A stretch of DNA of 64,000 nt from the NCBI RefSeq assembly GCF_023910625.1, contig NZ_JAAVVW010000003.1, positions 2,294,001 to 2,358,000 on the forward strand, read 5' to 3'. Shown here in pieces: positions 37,177 to 45,901 of this stretch (its first letter is position 1; the number at the start of each line of letters is the position of its first letter). The notes beneath the pieces were generated by a model, which was given only the letters and a program-made list of their open reading frames with translations, had not been told where the DNA came from and did not search any database. A program made the translations under genes and the position numbers. The stretch is from Limnohabitans sp. Lineage in GTDB: Bacteria > Pseudomonadota > Gammaproteobacteria > Burkholderiales > Burkholderiaceae_C.

Positions 37177-38055
37177 ATGGGACAAAAAATCCATCCTACC
37201 GGCTTCCGTTTGGCCGTGAGCCGTAACTGGTCCAGCCGTTGGTACGCCAGCAACAAAGACTTCGCCGGCATGCTGGCCGAAGACATCAAGGTGCGTGAGT
37301 ACCTCAAGGCCAAGCTCAAGAATGCTGCGGTTTCCCGCGTGCTGATCGAGCGTCCATCCAAGAGTGCCCGCATCACCATCTTTTCGGCTCGTCCAGGTGT
37401 GGTGATCGGCAAAAAAGGCGAAGACATCGAGTTGCTCAAGAAAGAACTCGCTCTTCGTCTGGGTGTGCCAGTGGCCGTGAACATCGAGGAAGTGCGCAAA
37501 CCCGAAATCGATGCGCAACTGATCGCTGACAGCATCACGCAACAGCTCGAAAAGCGGATCATGTTCCGCCGCGCCATGAAGCGCGCCATGCAAAACGCCA
37601 TGCGTCTCGGTGCCCAGGGCATCAAGATCATGTCCGCTGGTCGTCTGAACGGCATTGAGATTGCGCGAACAGAGTGGTATCGCGAAGGTCGTGTGCCATT
37701 GCACACCCTGCGCGCTGACATCGACTACGCCACATCCGAAGCCAAGACCACTTATGGCGTCATCGGTGTCAAGGTCTGGGTCTACAAGGGTGACACCTTG
37801 GGACGCAACGATGCGCCAGCTTTGGCTGAGCCACGTGCCGAAGAAGAACGCCGCCCACGCGGTCCACGCCGTGATGCACGTCCAGGTGAGCGCCCCGCAG
37901 GCGATCGCCGAGGCGGCCCACGTCGCCCCGCTGGCACCAACACAGCACCCACCGACGGCAGCGACAAGCCCGCCGGTGCAGGTGGTGATGCCAAACCCGC
38001 CGTTAAGCGCGTACGCACAGTCGCCGCGCCAGCTGCAGCAGCTGACGGTCAATAA
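37177..38055 (+). CDS. rpsC: 30S ribosomal protein S3 with long C-terminal tail
   Basis: 292 aa from ATG 37177 ([20 protein letters not shown]). The KH domain has the GKKGEDIE form and the C-terminal S3 domain is normal, but the protein continues for about 70 residues beyond the usual end (E. coli S3 is 233 aa). The tail is rich in Arg, Pro and Gly, then Ala, with [19 protein letters not shown] runs. Similar tails are seen in relatives in the Comamonadaceae; their function is unknown. Confidence 0.95.
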   Translation: MGQKIHPTGFRLAVSRNWSSRWYASNKDFAGMLAEDIKVREYLKAKLKNAAVSRVLIERPSKSARITIFSARPGVVIGKKGEDIELLKKELALRLGVPVAVNIEEVRKPEIDAQLIADSITQQLEKRIMFRRAMKRAMQNAMRLGAQGIKIMSAGRLNGIEIARTEWYREGRVPLHTLRADIDYATSEAKTTYGVIGVKVWVYKGDTLGRNDAPALAEPRAEEERRPRGPRRDARPGERPAGDRRGGPRRPAGTNTAPTDGSDKPAGAGGDAKPAVKRVRTVAAPAAAADGQ

Positions 38056-38066
38056 GGAGTAACAAC

Positions 38067-38483
38067 ATGCTGCAACCTGCTCGCAGAAAGTTCCGTAAGG
38101 AACAGAAAGGCCGCAACACCGGCATCGCTACCCGTGGTAACACGGTGGCGTTTGGTGACTTCGGCCTGAAGTCCACAGACCGTGGACGTTTGACCGCTCG
38201 CCAGATTGAATCCGCACGCCGTGCGATTTCCCGTCACGTCAAGCGTGGTGGTCGCATCTGGATTCGTGTGTTCCCCGACAAGCCGATTTCCACCAAGCCT
38301 GCTGAAGTGCGTATGGGTAACGGTAAAGGTAACCCCGAGTACTACGTGGCTGAGATCCAACCCGGTAAGGTGCTCTACGAAATCGTAGGCGTGCCCGAAG
38401 AGTTGGCACGCGAAGCCTTCAAATTGGCTGCTGCCAAGCTGCCCTTGCGCACCACGTTTGTGGCCCGCATGATTGGCCAATAA
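38067..38483 (+). CDS. rplP: 50S ribosomal protein L16
   Basis: 138 aa, starting [17 protein letters not shown], with [20 protein letters not shown] near the middle. Normal S10-operon position and spacing (11 bases after rpsC). Confidence 0.98.
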   Translation: MLQPARRKFRKEQKGRNTGIATRGNTVAFGDFGLKSTDRGRLTARQIESARRAISRHVKRGGRIWIRVFPDKPISTKPAEVRMGNGKGNPEYYVAEIQPGKVLYEIVGVPEELAREAFKLAAAKLPLRTTFVARMIGQ

Positions 38484-38500
38484 TTCAGGAGAAACAAGAA

Positions 38501-38695
38501 ATGAATGCTGCTGAATTGCGCCAAAAAGACGTTGCTGGTGTGAAAGACGAGATCAAAGCGCTGCAAAAAGCCCACTTTGGTCTGCGTATGCAAAAAGCCA
38601 CGCAACAACTCGGCAACACTGGAACGATGAGCCAGACTCGCCGTGCCATTGCCCGTGCCAAAACCATCCTTGCCCAAAAGCAAGCCGCCAAGTAA
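38501..38695 (+). CDS. rpmC: 50S ribosomal protein L29
   Basis: 64 aa, with the [20 protein letters not shown] central helix and [11 protein letters not shown] end. Short two-helix protein by the exit tunnel. Followed 9 bases later by rpsQ. Confidence 0.96.
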   Translation: MNAAELRQKDVAGVKDEIKALQKAHFGLRMQKATQQLGNTGTMSQTRRAIARAKTILAQKQAAK

Positions 38696-38704
38696 GGAGT
38701 GACC

Positions 38705-38974
38705 ATGACGGAAGCCAAAACATCCCTCAAGCGCACCTTGATTGGCAAGGTGGTCAGCGACAAGCGCGCCAAAACCGTGACCGTGCTGGTCGAGCGTCGT
38801 GTGAAACACGCGCTTTACGGCAAGATCGTGGCCAAATCGAGCAAGTACCACGCGCACGACGAAACAGGTCAATACCACCTGGGCGACACCATCGAAATCA
38901 CGGAAAGCCGTCCGATTTCGAAGACCAAAAACTGGGTGGCCAGCCGCCTGGTGCAGAAAGCCGAAGCGGTCTAA
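38705..38974 (+). CDS. rpsQ: 30S ribosomal protein S17
   Basis: 89 aa from ATG 38705 (an in-frame GTG at 38699 is part of the ribosome site). [24 protein letters not shown] and [17 protein letters not shown] are typical. Last gene of the S10 operon; rplN and the spc operon do not follow in this window because a terminator and a peroxiredoxin gene come next. Confidence 0.97.
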   Translation: MTEAKTSLKRTLIGKVVSDKRAKTVTVLVERRVKHALYGKIVAKSSKYHAHDETGQYHLGDTIEITESRPISKTKNWVASRLVQKAEAV

Positions 38975-39005
38975 GCCCAATAGCCTGACTTCTGCAAACT
39001 TCCAG

Positions 39006-39037
39006 AAAACGACCCACAATATTGGGTCGTTTTTTTT
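39006..39037 (+). terminator. Terminator of the S10 operon
   Basis: Stem AAAACGACCCA / TTGGGTCGTTTT with a short AT loop followed by a run of T. Classic intrinsic terminator 31 bases after rpsQ. Confidence 0.93.
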
Positions 39038-39076
39038 ACCCGGCCAAGAGGCCACAACCCACTTTAGGAGAATCAG

Positions 39077-39583
39077 ATGATCAAAGTCGGAGACAAACTG
39101 CCTGCCGCCACATTGACGGAATTTGTTGAAGTTGAGGGCAACGGTTGCAGCATTGGCCCCAATCCTGTCGATGTGGCCAAAGCCACTGCAGGCAAGACAA
39201 TTGCCCTGTTTGCTCTGCCGGGCGCGTTCACCCCCACATGCTCAGCAAAACATGTGCCAGGTTATGTGGAGCACCACGAGGCACTGAAAGCCGCAGGTGT
39301 GGACGAGATCTGGTGTGTCAGTGTGAATGACGCCTTTGTGATGGGAGCATGGGCGCGTGAACAAAAGACGGGTGCCAAAGTGCGCATGCTGGGCGATGGC
39401 AGTGCAGATTTCAGCAAGGCCACTGGATTGACGTTGGACCTGACCGCGCGCGGCATGGGTCTGCGCAGCAACCGCTACTCGATGCTTGTCAAGGATGGTA
39501 CGGTCACCACTCTGAACATCGAAGGCCCAGGCAAGTTCGAAGTCAGCGACGCTGCCACACTGTTGGCGCAAGCTAAAGGTTAA
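39077..39583 (+). CDS. Peroxiredoxin (Prx5/AhpE-like, Ahp1 type)
   Basis: Thiol peroxidase of 168 aa reducing H2O2 and organic peroxides. The peroxidatic cysteine is in PGAFTPTCSAKHVPG (about residue 55), matching the Prx5 signature. A further Cys (EIWCVSVND) is the position conserved in this subfamily; no C-terminal glutaredoxin domain is present, so an external reductant is needed. AGGAGA site at the start; own terminator follows. Confidence 0.92.
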   Translation: MIKVGDKLPAATLTEFVEVEGNGCSIGPNPVDVAKATAGKTIALFALPGAFTPTCSAKHVPGYVEHHEALKAAGVDEIWCVSVNDAFVMGAWAREQKTGAKVRMLGDGSADFSKATGLTLDLTARGMGLRSNRYSMLVKDGTVTTLNIEGPGKFEVSDAATLLAQAKG

Positions 39584-39602
39584 TTCGTCAAACTGACAAA
39601 AG

Positions 39603-39625
39603 AGGGGCCTCGGGCCCCTTTTTTT
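39603..39625 (+). terminator. Terminator of the peroxiredoxin gene
   Basis: AGGGGCC / GGCCCCT stem with a very short loop, then seven T. Confidence 0.92.
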
Positions 39626-39672
39626 CGTGAAGGCCGAGTCTGAATCAGAGATGACAAACCAGGCCCTGGCTG

Positions 39673-40179
39673 TCAATCGATGTCTACCTTTAAATAGTGT
39701 GCCCCGGCATAGGGGTTGTGATAGTAAGGCGGGATTTCTGAAAATCCCAAGTCCTCATACAAAGCACGCGCGGACTCCATATCATCCAAAGTGTCGAGCA
39801 AGACGCAGCTGTAACGGGCATGTCGCGCAGCGTCCAAGATGGCCTCGCACAGCAAACGCCCCAGACCCAGGCCCCTGAACCGGGGGCGAACAAACAGGCG
39901 CTTCATTTCAGCTGCATTGGTGTAGTCGGAAGCATCCAAGGGTCGAAGTGCACAACAGCCCGCCAATTGCCCGTCTACCCATGCCAGCAGCAAAGTACCA
40001 CGGGGGTGAGCATATTCACCGGGCAGGTTGGAAACCTCATGCTCAAAATTCTGGAAACAACGCAAATCAACTGCAAGGGTGTCTGCATATTCTAGGAAAA
40101 TGGCGCGTGTCATTGCCCAATCCTTATCGGAGCTGGGGGCGCACAACAACACGGAAGGATTTTCGGCAGAGGCTAGCAA
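39673..40179 (-). CDS. GNAT family N-acetyltransferase
   Basis: 168 aa protein with a clear acetyl-CoA-binding segment EMKRLFVRPRFRGLGLGRLL (R/Q-x2-G-x-G/A type) at about residues 91-110 and the family's C-terminal ALYEDLGFSEIPPYYHNP. The substrate is unknown. The N-terminal ~20 residues are unlike the family and the true start may be the ATG encoding MTRAIFLEY. Stands alone next to the cytochrome b gene on the same strand. Confidence 0.85.
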   Translation of the reverse strand: MLASAENPSVLLCAPSSDKDWAMTRAIFLEYADTLAVDLRCFQNFEHEVSNLPGEYAHPRGTLLLAWVDGQLAGCCALRPLDASDYTNAAEMKRLFVRPRFRGLGLGRLLCEAILDAARHARYSCVLLDTLDDMESARALYEDLGFSEIPPYYHNPYAGAHYLKVDID

Positions 40180-40220
40180 GGCGGTATATACAAAGTCAAA
40201 TCAACAGTTTAAGGCCCAAG

Positions 40221-40883
40221 TCAAGGCCTGATTGAAACCAACAGGTAAACACCGCAAGCAGACAGCACAAACAAACACAAGGCCAGCCAGCGGACAGGTC
40301 GATCGTCACGCGAAGGTGTGGCCGGTTGAGTGAAGGTTTTGTCACCGTGCACCATCGCTGGCACCAAAGACAATTTTTTCTTGACGCGGTACCAAACCAG
40401 TGCGGACAGGTGCAGGGCAATCAACAATGCAACAATCAGTTGACCCCAGTCTTTGTGCCATGTGGTGGCCAAAGTCACCCAAGCTCCAGGCACCAGGAAA
40501 GACAGGGGTCCAACGTTGCTGACTTCATCGTCGCTGATCAGCCCGGTGCCCACCTGCAGACCCAAGACAAACAAAAATCCCAGCACGGACCAAGAGCCCA
40601 TGGGGTTGTGTCCTACCCAATGCTGGCTTGGAACTCGACCTTGCAGATAGGCCAAAACCAGAGAGGGCCGCAAGGACAATTGCAACCAGCGCGACCAATG
40701 ACCACCCACCAGCCCCCACACCAAGCGGAACAACAAAAGTGCCAGGACGGTAAAGCCCAAACGAAAATGCCAAAGCATGGCGTTGCCACCAAGTTCGGCT
40801 GTGATGAACAAGCCCAAAACACAGATGGCCAAAGCCCCATGAAAAAGGCGGGTGGGTAAATCCCAAACACGAACAGTGAACAT
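40221..40883 (-). CDS. Cytochrome b561-type membrane protein
   Basis: Di-heme b-type cytochrome of about 220 aa with four main hydrophobic helices. Histidines expected to bind heme are in RLFHGALA, MLWHFRLG and IALHLSALVWYRVK; VWDLPTRLFH at the N-terminus is characteristic of NiFe-hydrogenase/b561 cytochromes. The start MFTVRVWDLPTR at 40883 is chosen; a longer frame to 40937 lacks similarity. It is divergent from a c'-type cytochrome gene, a pairing common in Comamonadaceae and suggesting electron transfer between the two. Confidence 0.87.
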   Translation of the reverse strand: MFTVRVWDLPTRLFHGALAICVLGLFITAELGGNAMLWHFRLGFTVLALLLFRLVWGLVGGHWSRWLQLSLRPSLVLAYLQGRVPSQHWVGHNPMGSWSVLGFLFVLGLQVGTGLISDDEVSNVGPLSFLVPGAWVTLATTWHKDWGQLIVALLIALHLSALVWYRVKKKLSLVPAMVHGDKTFTQPATPSRDDRPVRWLALCLFVLSACGVYLLVSIRP

Positions 40884-40976
40884 AAACACTTTCAAAGCTG
40901 CATAAAACCATGAATTTCTGCGATACTGGCGCGGCATAAACTGTATGCTGCTTTTTCAAACTGATTGGAGTCAAAC

Positions 40977-41432
40977 ATGAAACAAACATGGAGCCTCATC
41001 GCCACGTTGCTGGCCAGCACCCTCGCCATACCGGCACAGGCCCAATTTGCCAAAGCCGAAGACGCCATCAAATACCGCAAGGCAAGTTTAAATGTGATGG
41101 CCGCACATTTCGGCCGATTGGGGGCAATGGCCAATGGAAGGGCACCTTACGACGCCAAGGCCGCGATAGAGAATGCCGAGGTCGTTGCCGTCATGGCCAA
41201 GCTGCCCTGGGCGGCCTTTGCTCAAGGCACAGACAAGGGCGACACCCGTGCCAAACCAGAGATCTGGACAGAGGAGATCAAATTCAAAGATGCCGCAGAC
41301 AAAATGCAAGCCGAGATCGTCAAAGTCAACACCGCAGCCAAAGCAGGCAACATTGACGCACTCAAGGTAGCCATGGGTCCTGCTGCTGCCTCATGCAAGG
41401 CCTGTCACGACGCCTTTCTTCGCAAAGACTGA
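40977..41432 (+). CDS. Cytochrome c' family protein
   Basis: Periplasmic class II cytochrome c of 151 aa. Signal peptide up to about residue 23 (PAQAQ), four-helix bundle, and heme site CKACH near the C-terminus (CKACHDAFLRKD), as expected for c' cytochromes. These bind NO or CO and may protect against NO or carry electrons. The start at ATG 40977 is followed by KQTWSLIATLLAS. Divergent from the b561 gene. Confidence 0.92.
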   Translation: MKQTWSLIATLLASTLAIPAQAQFAKAEDAIKYRKASLNVMAAHFGRLGAMANGRAPYDAKAAIENAEVVAVMAKLPWAAFAQGTDKGDTRAKPEIWTEEIKFKDAADKMQAEIVKVNTAAKAGNIDALKVAMGPAAASCKACHDAFLRKD

Positions 41433-41491
41433 GATCAAACACTGGTGCCAGACCACAGGGTCAGACCACTGCCGAAATGAAGCCCTGGCGC

Positions 41492-42019
41492 TCAGGTTTC
41501 GGCAAGTAATTTGTCGATCAATTGGTGCAACTCCGCAAAATTGGGAGTTCCCACAAAACGTTTGACAATTTTTCCACGCTTGTTGACCAAGAAGGTGGTG
41601 GGGGTGAGTTGAACCTCGCCCCAGTCACGCGCAACGCCCCCTGTGTTGTCAATGGCAACTTTGAACGGTAGCTGGCGTGTTTGGACAAAATTGACCACAT
41701 AACTGGGAGGGTCGTAACGCATGGCGACAGCGACTGTTTCGTAGCCGCGGTCCTTGTATTTGTTATAAGTGGCCACCAAATCCGGCATTTCGGCAACGCA
41801 GGAGGTGCAGCTGGTGGCCCAAAAATTGACCAAGGTGACTTTGCCGTGTAACTGGTTCGAACTGAGCGTGCTGCCATCGAGCAACACAAAAGTTGATTCG
41901 GGGGCCTGCTCATTGGCGCATCCCCACAGCGCCAAACAAAGCGCCATGGCCCCCCCCCCGGTCAAAAGGCGTCGAAGGGGTGATTCCAAATGGGGTTTGT
42001 ACGTGGCGGGATAGTTCAT
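41492..42019 (-). CDS. TlpA-family thioredoxin-like lipoprotein
   Basis: Periplasmic disulfide reductase-like protein of 175 aa. Active site CTSC in NFWATSCTSCVAEMPDL, cis-Pro in VQLTPTTFLV. The N-terminus ends ALWGC, a lipobox-like cysteine, so it is probably membrane-anchored. Bases 41950-41959 are a run of ten C (ten G on the coding strand, encoding Gly-Gly-Gly just before the hydrophobic segment); an internal ATG directly follows it and could restart translation with a shorter signal. Role in cytochrome c maturation or copper handling is plausible given the neighbouring cytochromes, not shown. Confidence 0.88.
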   Translation of the reverse strand: MNYPATYKPHLESPLRRLLTGGGAMALCLALWGCANEQAPESTFVLLDGSTLSSNQLHGKVTLVNFWATSCTSCVAEMPDLVATYNKYKDRGYETVAVAMRYDPPSYVVNFVQTRQLPFKVAIDNTGGVARDWGEVQLTPTTFLVNKRGKIVKRFVGTPNFAELHQLIDKLLAET

Positions 42020-42082
42020 CGCAAGAGTTTAAAACGTTCCACAAAACCGTTCGCCCTAAGGACATTGGCACAAAGCCAGACA

Positions 42083-43327
42083 TCAAATGATGCCTTTGTC
42101 GCGCAATGCCCCCTGCTGTTGAGCGCTCCAGCCCAGCACCTCTTGCAGAACTTGGGCCGTGTGTTGCCCCAACATGGGGGGTGGCAGATCCTGGCGCACC
42201 GGGGTCAAGCTCATTTTGATTGGACTGGCCACCAGCTTCAGGTTGGCTTTGATCGGGTGCACCCAATCGCTAACCATACTGCGGGCATGCACCTGCGGGT
42301 CGGTGAGCACCTCGTTCAGCGTGTTGATGGCACCACAGGGCACTTTGGCTCCTTCAAGCGTTGCCAACCAGTCCGACTTGGTGCGCGTTTTCAGCAGGGT
42401 TTCGAGCACGGGCACCAGTTCGGCACGGTGTCGCACGCGGTCGGCATTCAGCGCATAGCGCGGGTCCTGGGCCAGCTCGGGGCAGCCTGCGACCGCACAA
42501 AATTTGGCAAATTGACCATCGTTGCCGACCGCCAAAATCAGGTGGTCTCGGCTTCCTGAGGCTGATCCTGCGGGGGGCGCTGTTTCAAACACCTGGTAGG
42601 GCACGATGTTCTGATGCGCATTGCCCACGCGTCCCGGCACCTTGCCACTGACGAGGTAATTCGCCCCCAAATTGGCCAGCATGGCCACTTGTGTGTCCAA
42701 CAAGGCCATGTCCACCTGCTGCCCCTGGCCAGTGCGATCAACATGGCGAAGGGCCGCCAAAATGGCCACCGTGGCATACATGCCGGTGAACAGGTCGGCC
42801 ACGGCCACCCCCACTTTTTGCGGGCCGCCGCCCAAATCGTCGCGCTCACCCGTCACGCTCATCAGGCCGCCGATGCCTTGCACGGCATAGTCGTAGCCCG
42901 CCCGTTCGCGGTAAGGGCCGGTCTGGCCAAAGCCGGTCACGCTGCAATAGACCAGCTTGGGGTTCAGCGCGCTCAGGCTCGCGTAGTCAAGGCCGTACCG
43001 GGCCATGTCGCCGACTTTGAAGTTCTCTACAAACACATCGCAGTGCAGAACCAGTTCGCGGATCAGCGCTTGGCCTTCGGGCTGGGCGATGTCACACGTC
43101 ACCGATCGCTTGTTGCGGTTCGCGCCCAAATAGTAGGCGGCCTCGGCGGTGTCCTGGCCTTGGGCGTCTTTCAAAAAAGGTGGCCCCCAGGTGCGGGTGT
43201 CGTCGCCCGTGCCGGGGCGCTCGATCTTGATGACGTCGGCCCCCAGGTCGGCCAAGGTCTGGGTACACCAGGGGCCTGCAAGCACGCGGGACAAGTCAAG
43301 AACGCGGATACCGTCTAATGAATTCAT
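42083..43327 (-). CDS. CaiB/BaiF family CoA transferase (class III)
   Basis: Moves CoA between an acyl-CoA donor and a carboxylic acid; 414 aa from ATG 43327 (MNSLDGIRVLDLSRVLAGPW). Landmarks: QTLADLGADVIKIERPGTGD, NRNKRSVTCDI, FVENFKVGDMARYGLDY and GFGQTGPYRERAGYD. The longer frame to 43489 has no family match in its first 54 residues. Substrate unknown (formyl-, succinyl- and itaconyl-CoA transferases share this fold). Divergent from a small lipoprotein gene. Confidence 0.9.
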   Translation of the reverse strand: MNSLDGIRVLDLSRVLAGPWCTQTLADLGADVIKIERPGTGDDTRTWGPPFLKDAQGQDTAEAAYYLGANRNKRSVTCDIAQPEGQALIRELVLHCDVFVENFKVGDMARYGLDYASLSALNPKLVYCSVTGFGQTGPYRERAGYDYAVQGIGGLMSVTGERDDLGGGPQKVGVAVADLFTGMYATVAILAALRHVDRTGQGQQVDMALLDTQVAMLANLGANYLVSGKVPGRVGNAHQNIVPYQVFETAPPAGSASGSRDHLILAVGNDGQFAKFCAVAGCPELAQDPRYALNADRVRHRAELVPVLETLLKTRTKSDWLATLEGAKVPCGAINTLNEVLTDPQVHARSMVSDWVHPIKANLKLVASPIKMSLTPVRQDLPPPMLGQHTAQVLQEVLGWSAQQQGALRDKGII

Positions 43328-43380
43328 GGAACACATTGTCACCAAAAGACGAGCGACCTGCTGAACAGGATAATCACCCC

Positions 43381-43929
43381 ATGCGAAACCACTCATCAGC
43401 CCTGACGACCATCTCGGCACTGACCTTAGGCCTGAGCGCCTGCAGCCCTGCACAAAACTGGCGGGACGTCTCGTTTGAAGGCAGCGCACTCAAGGTCCAA
43501 TTGCCTTGTAAACCCGACCGGACCACCCGAGCCGTGCCCTTGGCCGGTGGGTCTGTCGACTTGCAAGTGGTGGGCTGCAAAAGCGAATCGTCCATGGTTG
43601 CCGTGATGACGGCCACGTTGCCCACAGGAGCCGATGCCAACGAAGCGATGGTCGTATGGCAAAAAGCCGCTTTGGACAACGCCCGCGTCGAGCGCCCCTT
43701 GGCCCCCGAACAACAGCAGACCTGGCATCGCTCGACACACCTGCCCTTGACCACGTCCATTCGGGTCCAGGTCATGGGGCTGCTGGTCAATGGTGAGCCT
43801 GTGGCCATGGATGCCGTATGGGGTGCCCTCGCCGAGGGCGATCGCCTGCGCCTGATCCACGCCGTGGTGTACGACAAAAACAAGCCCACCGAGCTGGCCA
43901 ACACCTTGTTTGAGAGCTTCAAGCCATGA
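43381..43929 (+). CDS. Putative lipoprotein of unknown function
   Basis: 182 aa. A lipobox LGLSAC gives lipid attachment at Cys about 21, followed by a secreted domain (WRDVSFEGSALKVQLPCKPD). I do not recognise the domain; two further cysteines (LPCKPD, VVGCKSE) could form a disulfide. The stop overlaps the start of an MFS transporter by four bases (ATGA), so the two are made together. The protein may serve the transporter or merely share its transcript. Confidence 0.65.
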   Translation: MRNHSSALTTISALTLGLSACSPAQNWRDVSFEGSALKVQLPCKPDRTTRAVPLAGGSVDLQVVGCKSESSMVAVMTATLPTGADANEAMVVWQKAALDNARVERPLAPEQQQTWHRSTHLPLTTSIRVQVMGLLVNGEPVAMDAVWGALAEGDRLRLIHAVVYDKNKPTELANTLFESFKP

Positions 43930-45203
43930 GCGCTGCCACCCTGCCCAAGAACGACCAGTCGAACCCTGACCACCTGCCGCGGCGCTTGGCGGTGGTGGTT
44001 TTTCTGGCGTTTGCCTTGGCTTACTTTTTCTCAGCCCTGGTGCGGGCCATCACCGCCACCTTGTCGCCAACCCTGACCACCGAGTTCAATCTGAGCGCGC
44101 AAGACCTTGGTTTGTTGGCAGGTGGCTATTTTCTGGGGTTTTCTCTGACCCAGTTGCCTCTGGGCCGTTGGTTGGACCGCAATGGTCCCAAAAAAGTGAT
44201 TCTGGGCTTCCTCAGCTTCGCGGTGCTGGGCTGTCTGGCGTTTTCGTGGGCCGACAGTTTTCATGGTTTGCTGGCAGCTCGCGTGCTGTGCGGAATGGGG
44301 GTGAGCGCCTGCCTGATGGCACCGTTGACCGGCTACCGTCGCTGGTTTGACGCCAACACCCAATTGCGCACCAACTCATGGATGCTGATGACCGGCTCTT
44401 TGGGCATGCTGGCCGCCACCTTGCCGGTGCAGTGGCTCATGCCCATCTGGGGCTGGCGCGCCTTGTTTGTGATGCTGGGCGTGATGATCGCCATTGCCAT
44501 GCTCTTGATTGCCCTGTTGGTGCCGGTGTGGCAAAAGGCTGCGCTGACGGCCGCTACCGCGCAGACGCCGCCCGACGACGACGGCAGTTACCTCGAAATC
44601 TGGCGCAGCGCCTATTTTTGGCGCATGACACCGATCGGCTTTTTCAGCTACGGCGGCATGGTGGCCATCCAGACTTTGTGGGCGGGCCCTTGGATGACGC
44701 AGGTGGCGGGCTGGACAGCGGCTGAGGCGGCATCCGGCTTGTTCCTCATCAACTTGGCCATGCTGGTGACCTTTTGGTTGTGGGGCTTGATCACGCCGGG
44801 CCTGGCGCGTCGGGGCATTCCCGTCGAGCGGTTGATTGCCTGGGGCTTGCCTTTGAGCTTCGGGGTCATCGCTGCGCTGGTCTGGATGGGGCCATCCATT
44901 GGTTCTGCCGCTGCGGTGGGCATGGCATTGTTGTGTGTAAGCAGCACCTTTGTGGCCTTGGCCCAGCCGGCTGTGGGTACGGCATTTCCGGCGCATCTTG
45001 CAGGGCGCGCCTTGTCTGCCTACAACCTGGTGATTTTTGCGGGCATCTTCGTAGTGCAGTGGGGCATTGGTCTGTTGGTGGATGCCGGGCGCGGCTTGGG
45101 CTTGCCCAACGCTGCCGCCTACCAGGCAGCACTGGCCTGCTTTGGGCTCACTTCTGTGCTCTCCTGGGTGTATTTCATGCTGAAAAAGCCTGCCCAAGCC
45201 TGA
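43926..45203 (+). CDS. MFS transporter
   Basis: Major facilitator of 425 aa with twelve hydrophobic helices. The A-motif-like GRWLDRNGPKKVILG lies between helices 2 and 3, and the N-terminal half has AQDLGLLAGGYFLGFSLTQLP. Substrate unknown; related proteins carry organic acids or cyanate. Coupled to the upstream lipoprotein gene, with the PTS-like cluster 13 bases downstream. Confidence 0.87.
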   Translation: MSAATLPKNDQSNPDHLPRRLAVVVFLAFALAYFFSALVRAITATLSPTLTTEFNLSAQDLGLLAGGYFLGFSLTQLPLGRWLDRNGPKKVILGFLSFAVLGCLAFSWADSFHGLLAARVLCGMGVSACLMAPLTGYRRWFDANTQLRTNSWMLMTGSLGMLAATLPVQWLMPIWGWRALFVMLGVMIAIAMLLIALLVPVWQKAALTAATAQTPPDDDGSYLEIWRSAYFWRMTPIGFFSYGGMVAIQTLWAGPWMTQVAGWTAAEAASGLFLINLAMLVTFWLWGLITPGLARRGIPVERLIAWGLPLSFGVIAALVWMGPSIGSAAAVGMALLCVSSTFVALAQPAVGTAFPAHLAGRALSAYNLVIFAGIFVVQWGIGLLVDAGRGLGLPNAAAYQAALACFGLTSVLSWVYFMLKKPAQA

Positions 45204-45216
45204 TAATGCCCTGCTT

Positions 45217-45660
45217 ATGATCGGCATCCTTCTCATAGCCCACGCCCCCTTGGCCAGCGCCTTGCGCCAGTGTGCGCTGCACGTTTTTCCGGACTGTGCG
45301 ACGGGGGTGCTGGCGCTCGATATCCAGCCTGACGACGCCCCCGAGGACAGCCTGAAACGGGCGTGTGAGGCCATGGCCGAGCTGGGCACAGCGCAGGTCT
45401 TGCTGCTCAGTGACGTATTCGGTGCCACGCCTTGTAACGTCGCGCAACAACTCAATAACGGTCTCAGCACCCGGTTGGTGGCCGGGGCCAATTTGCCCAT
45501 GCTGTTGCGCAGCGTGTGTTACCGCCACGAGAGCCTGGAGGCACTGGCGGCCCGTGCCCAAGCAGGTGGCACCCAGGGCGTGATGACCGTGGGCAGCACC
45601 GCACCCCAAAATCAATCAGGAAAGAGACATGCCCCAAGCCACCGTGACCATCAGCAATAA
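45217..45660 (+). CDS. PTS system EIIA component, mannose (EIIA-Man) type
   Basis: 147 aa phosphocarrier. The phospho-accepting histidine is His9 in MIGILLIAHAPL; LLSDVFGATPCNVAQQL is the family's second landmark. No EIIB/C/D sugar permease genes are adjacent, so with HPr and EI this makes a regulatory phosphorelay, as in other Burkholderiales (often linked to carbon storage or HPr kinase control). Its last 32 bases overlap the start of the HPr gene, an unusually long overlap. The C-terminal ~12 residues may be extra. Confidence 0.9.
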   Translation: MIGILLIAHAPLASALRQCALHVFPDCATGVLALDIQPDDAPEDSLKRACEAMAELGTAQVLLLSDVFGATPCNVAQQLNNGLSTRLVAGANLPMLLRSVCYRHESLEALAARAQAGGTQGVMTVGSTAPQNQSGKRHAPSHRDHQQ

Positions 45661-45898
45661 GCTGGGTTTGCACGCACGAGCCTCGGCCAAACTGACCAAG
45701 TTGGCAGGCAGCTTCCCATGCGAAGTCTGGATGAGCAAGGGCGAACGCCGGATCAATGCCAAAAGCATCATGGGCGTGATGATGCTGGCCGCCGGGCTGG
45801 GCAGCCAGGTGAGCCTTGAGACCTCGGGCGAGCAGGCTGACCAAGCCCTGCAGGCTCTTCTGGCGCTGATCAATGACAAATTCGGCGAAGGCGAGTAA
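45629..45898 (+). CDS. ptsH: Phosphocarrier protein HPr
   Basis: 89 aa. His15 (NKLGLHARAS) is phosphorylated by EI and Ser46 (NAKSIMGVMML) matches the HPr-kinase site. AGGAAAGAG upstream lies inside the EIIA gene. Passes phosphate from EI to EIIA-Man and perhaps to other regulatory targets. Confidence 0.96.
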   Translation: MPQATVTISNKLGLHARASAKLTKLAGSFPCEVWMSKGERRINAKSIMGVMMLAAGLGSQVSLETSGEQADQALQALLALINDKFGEGE

Positions 45899-45901
45899 GC
45901 C

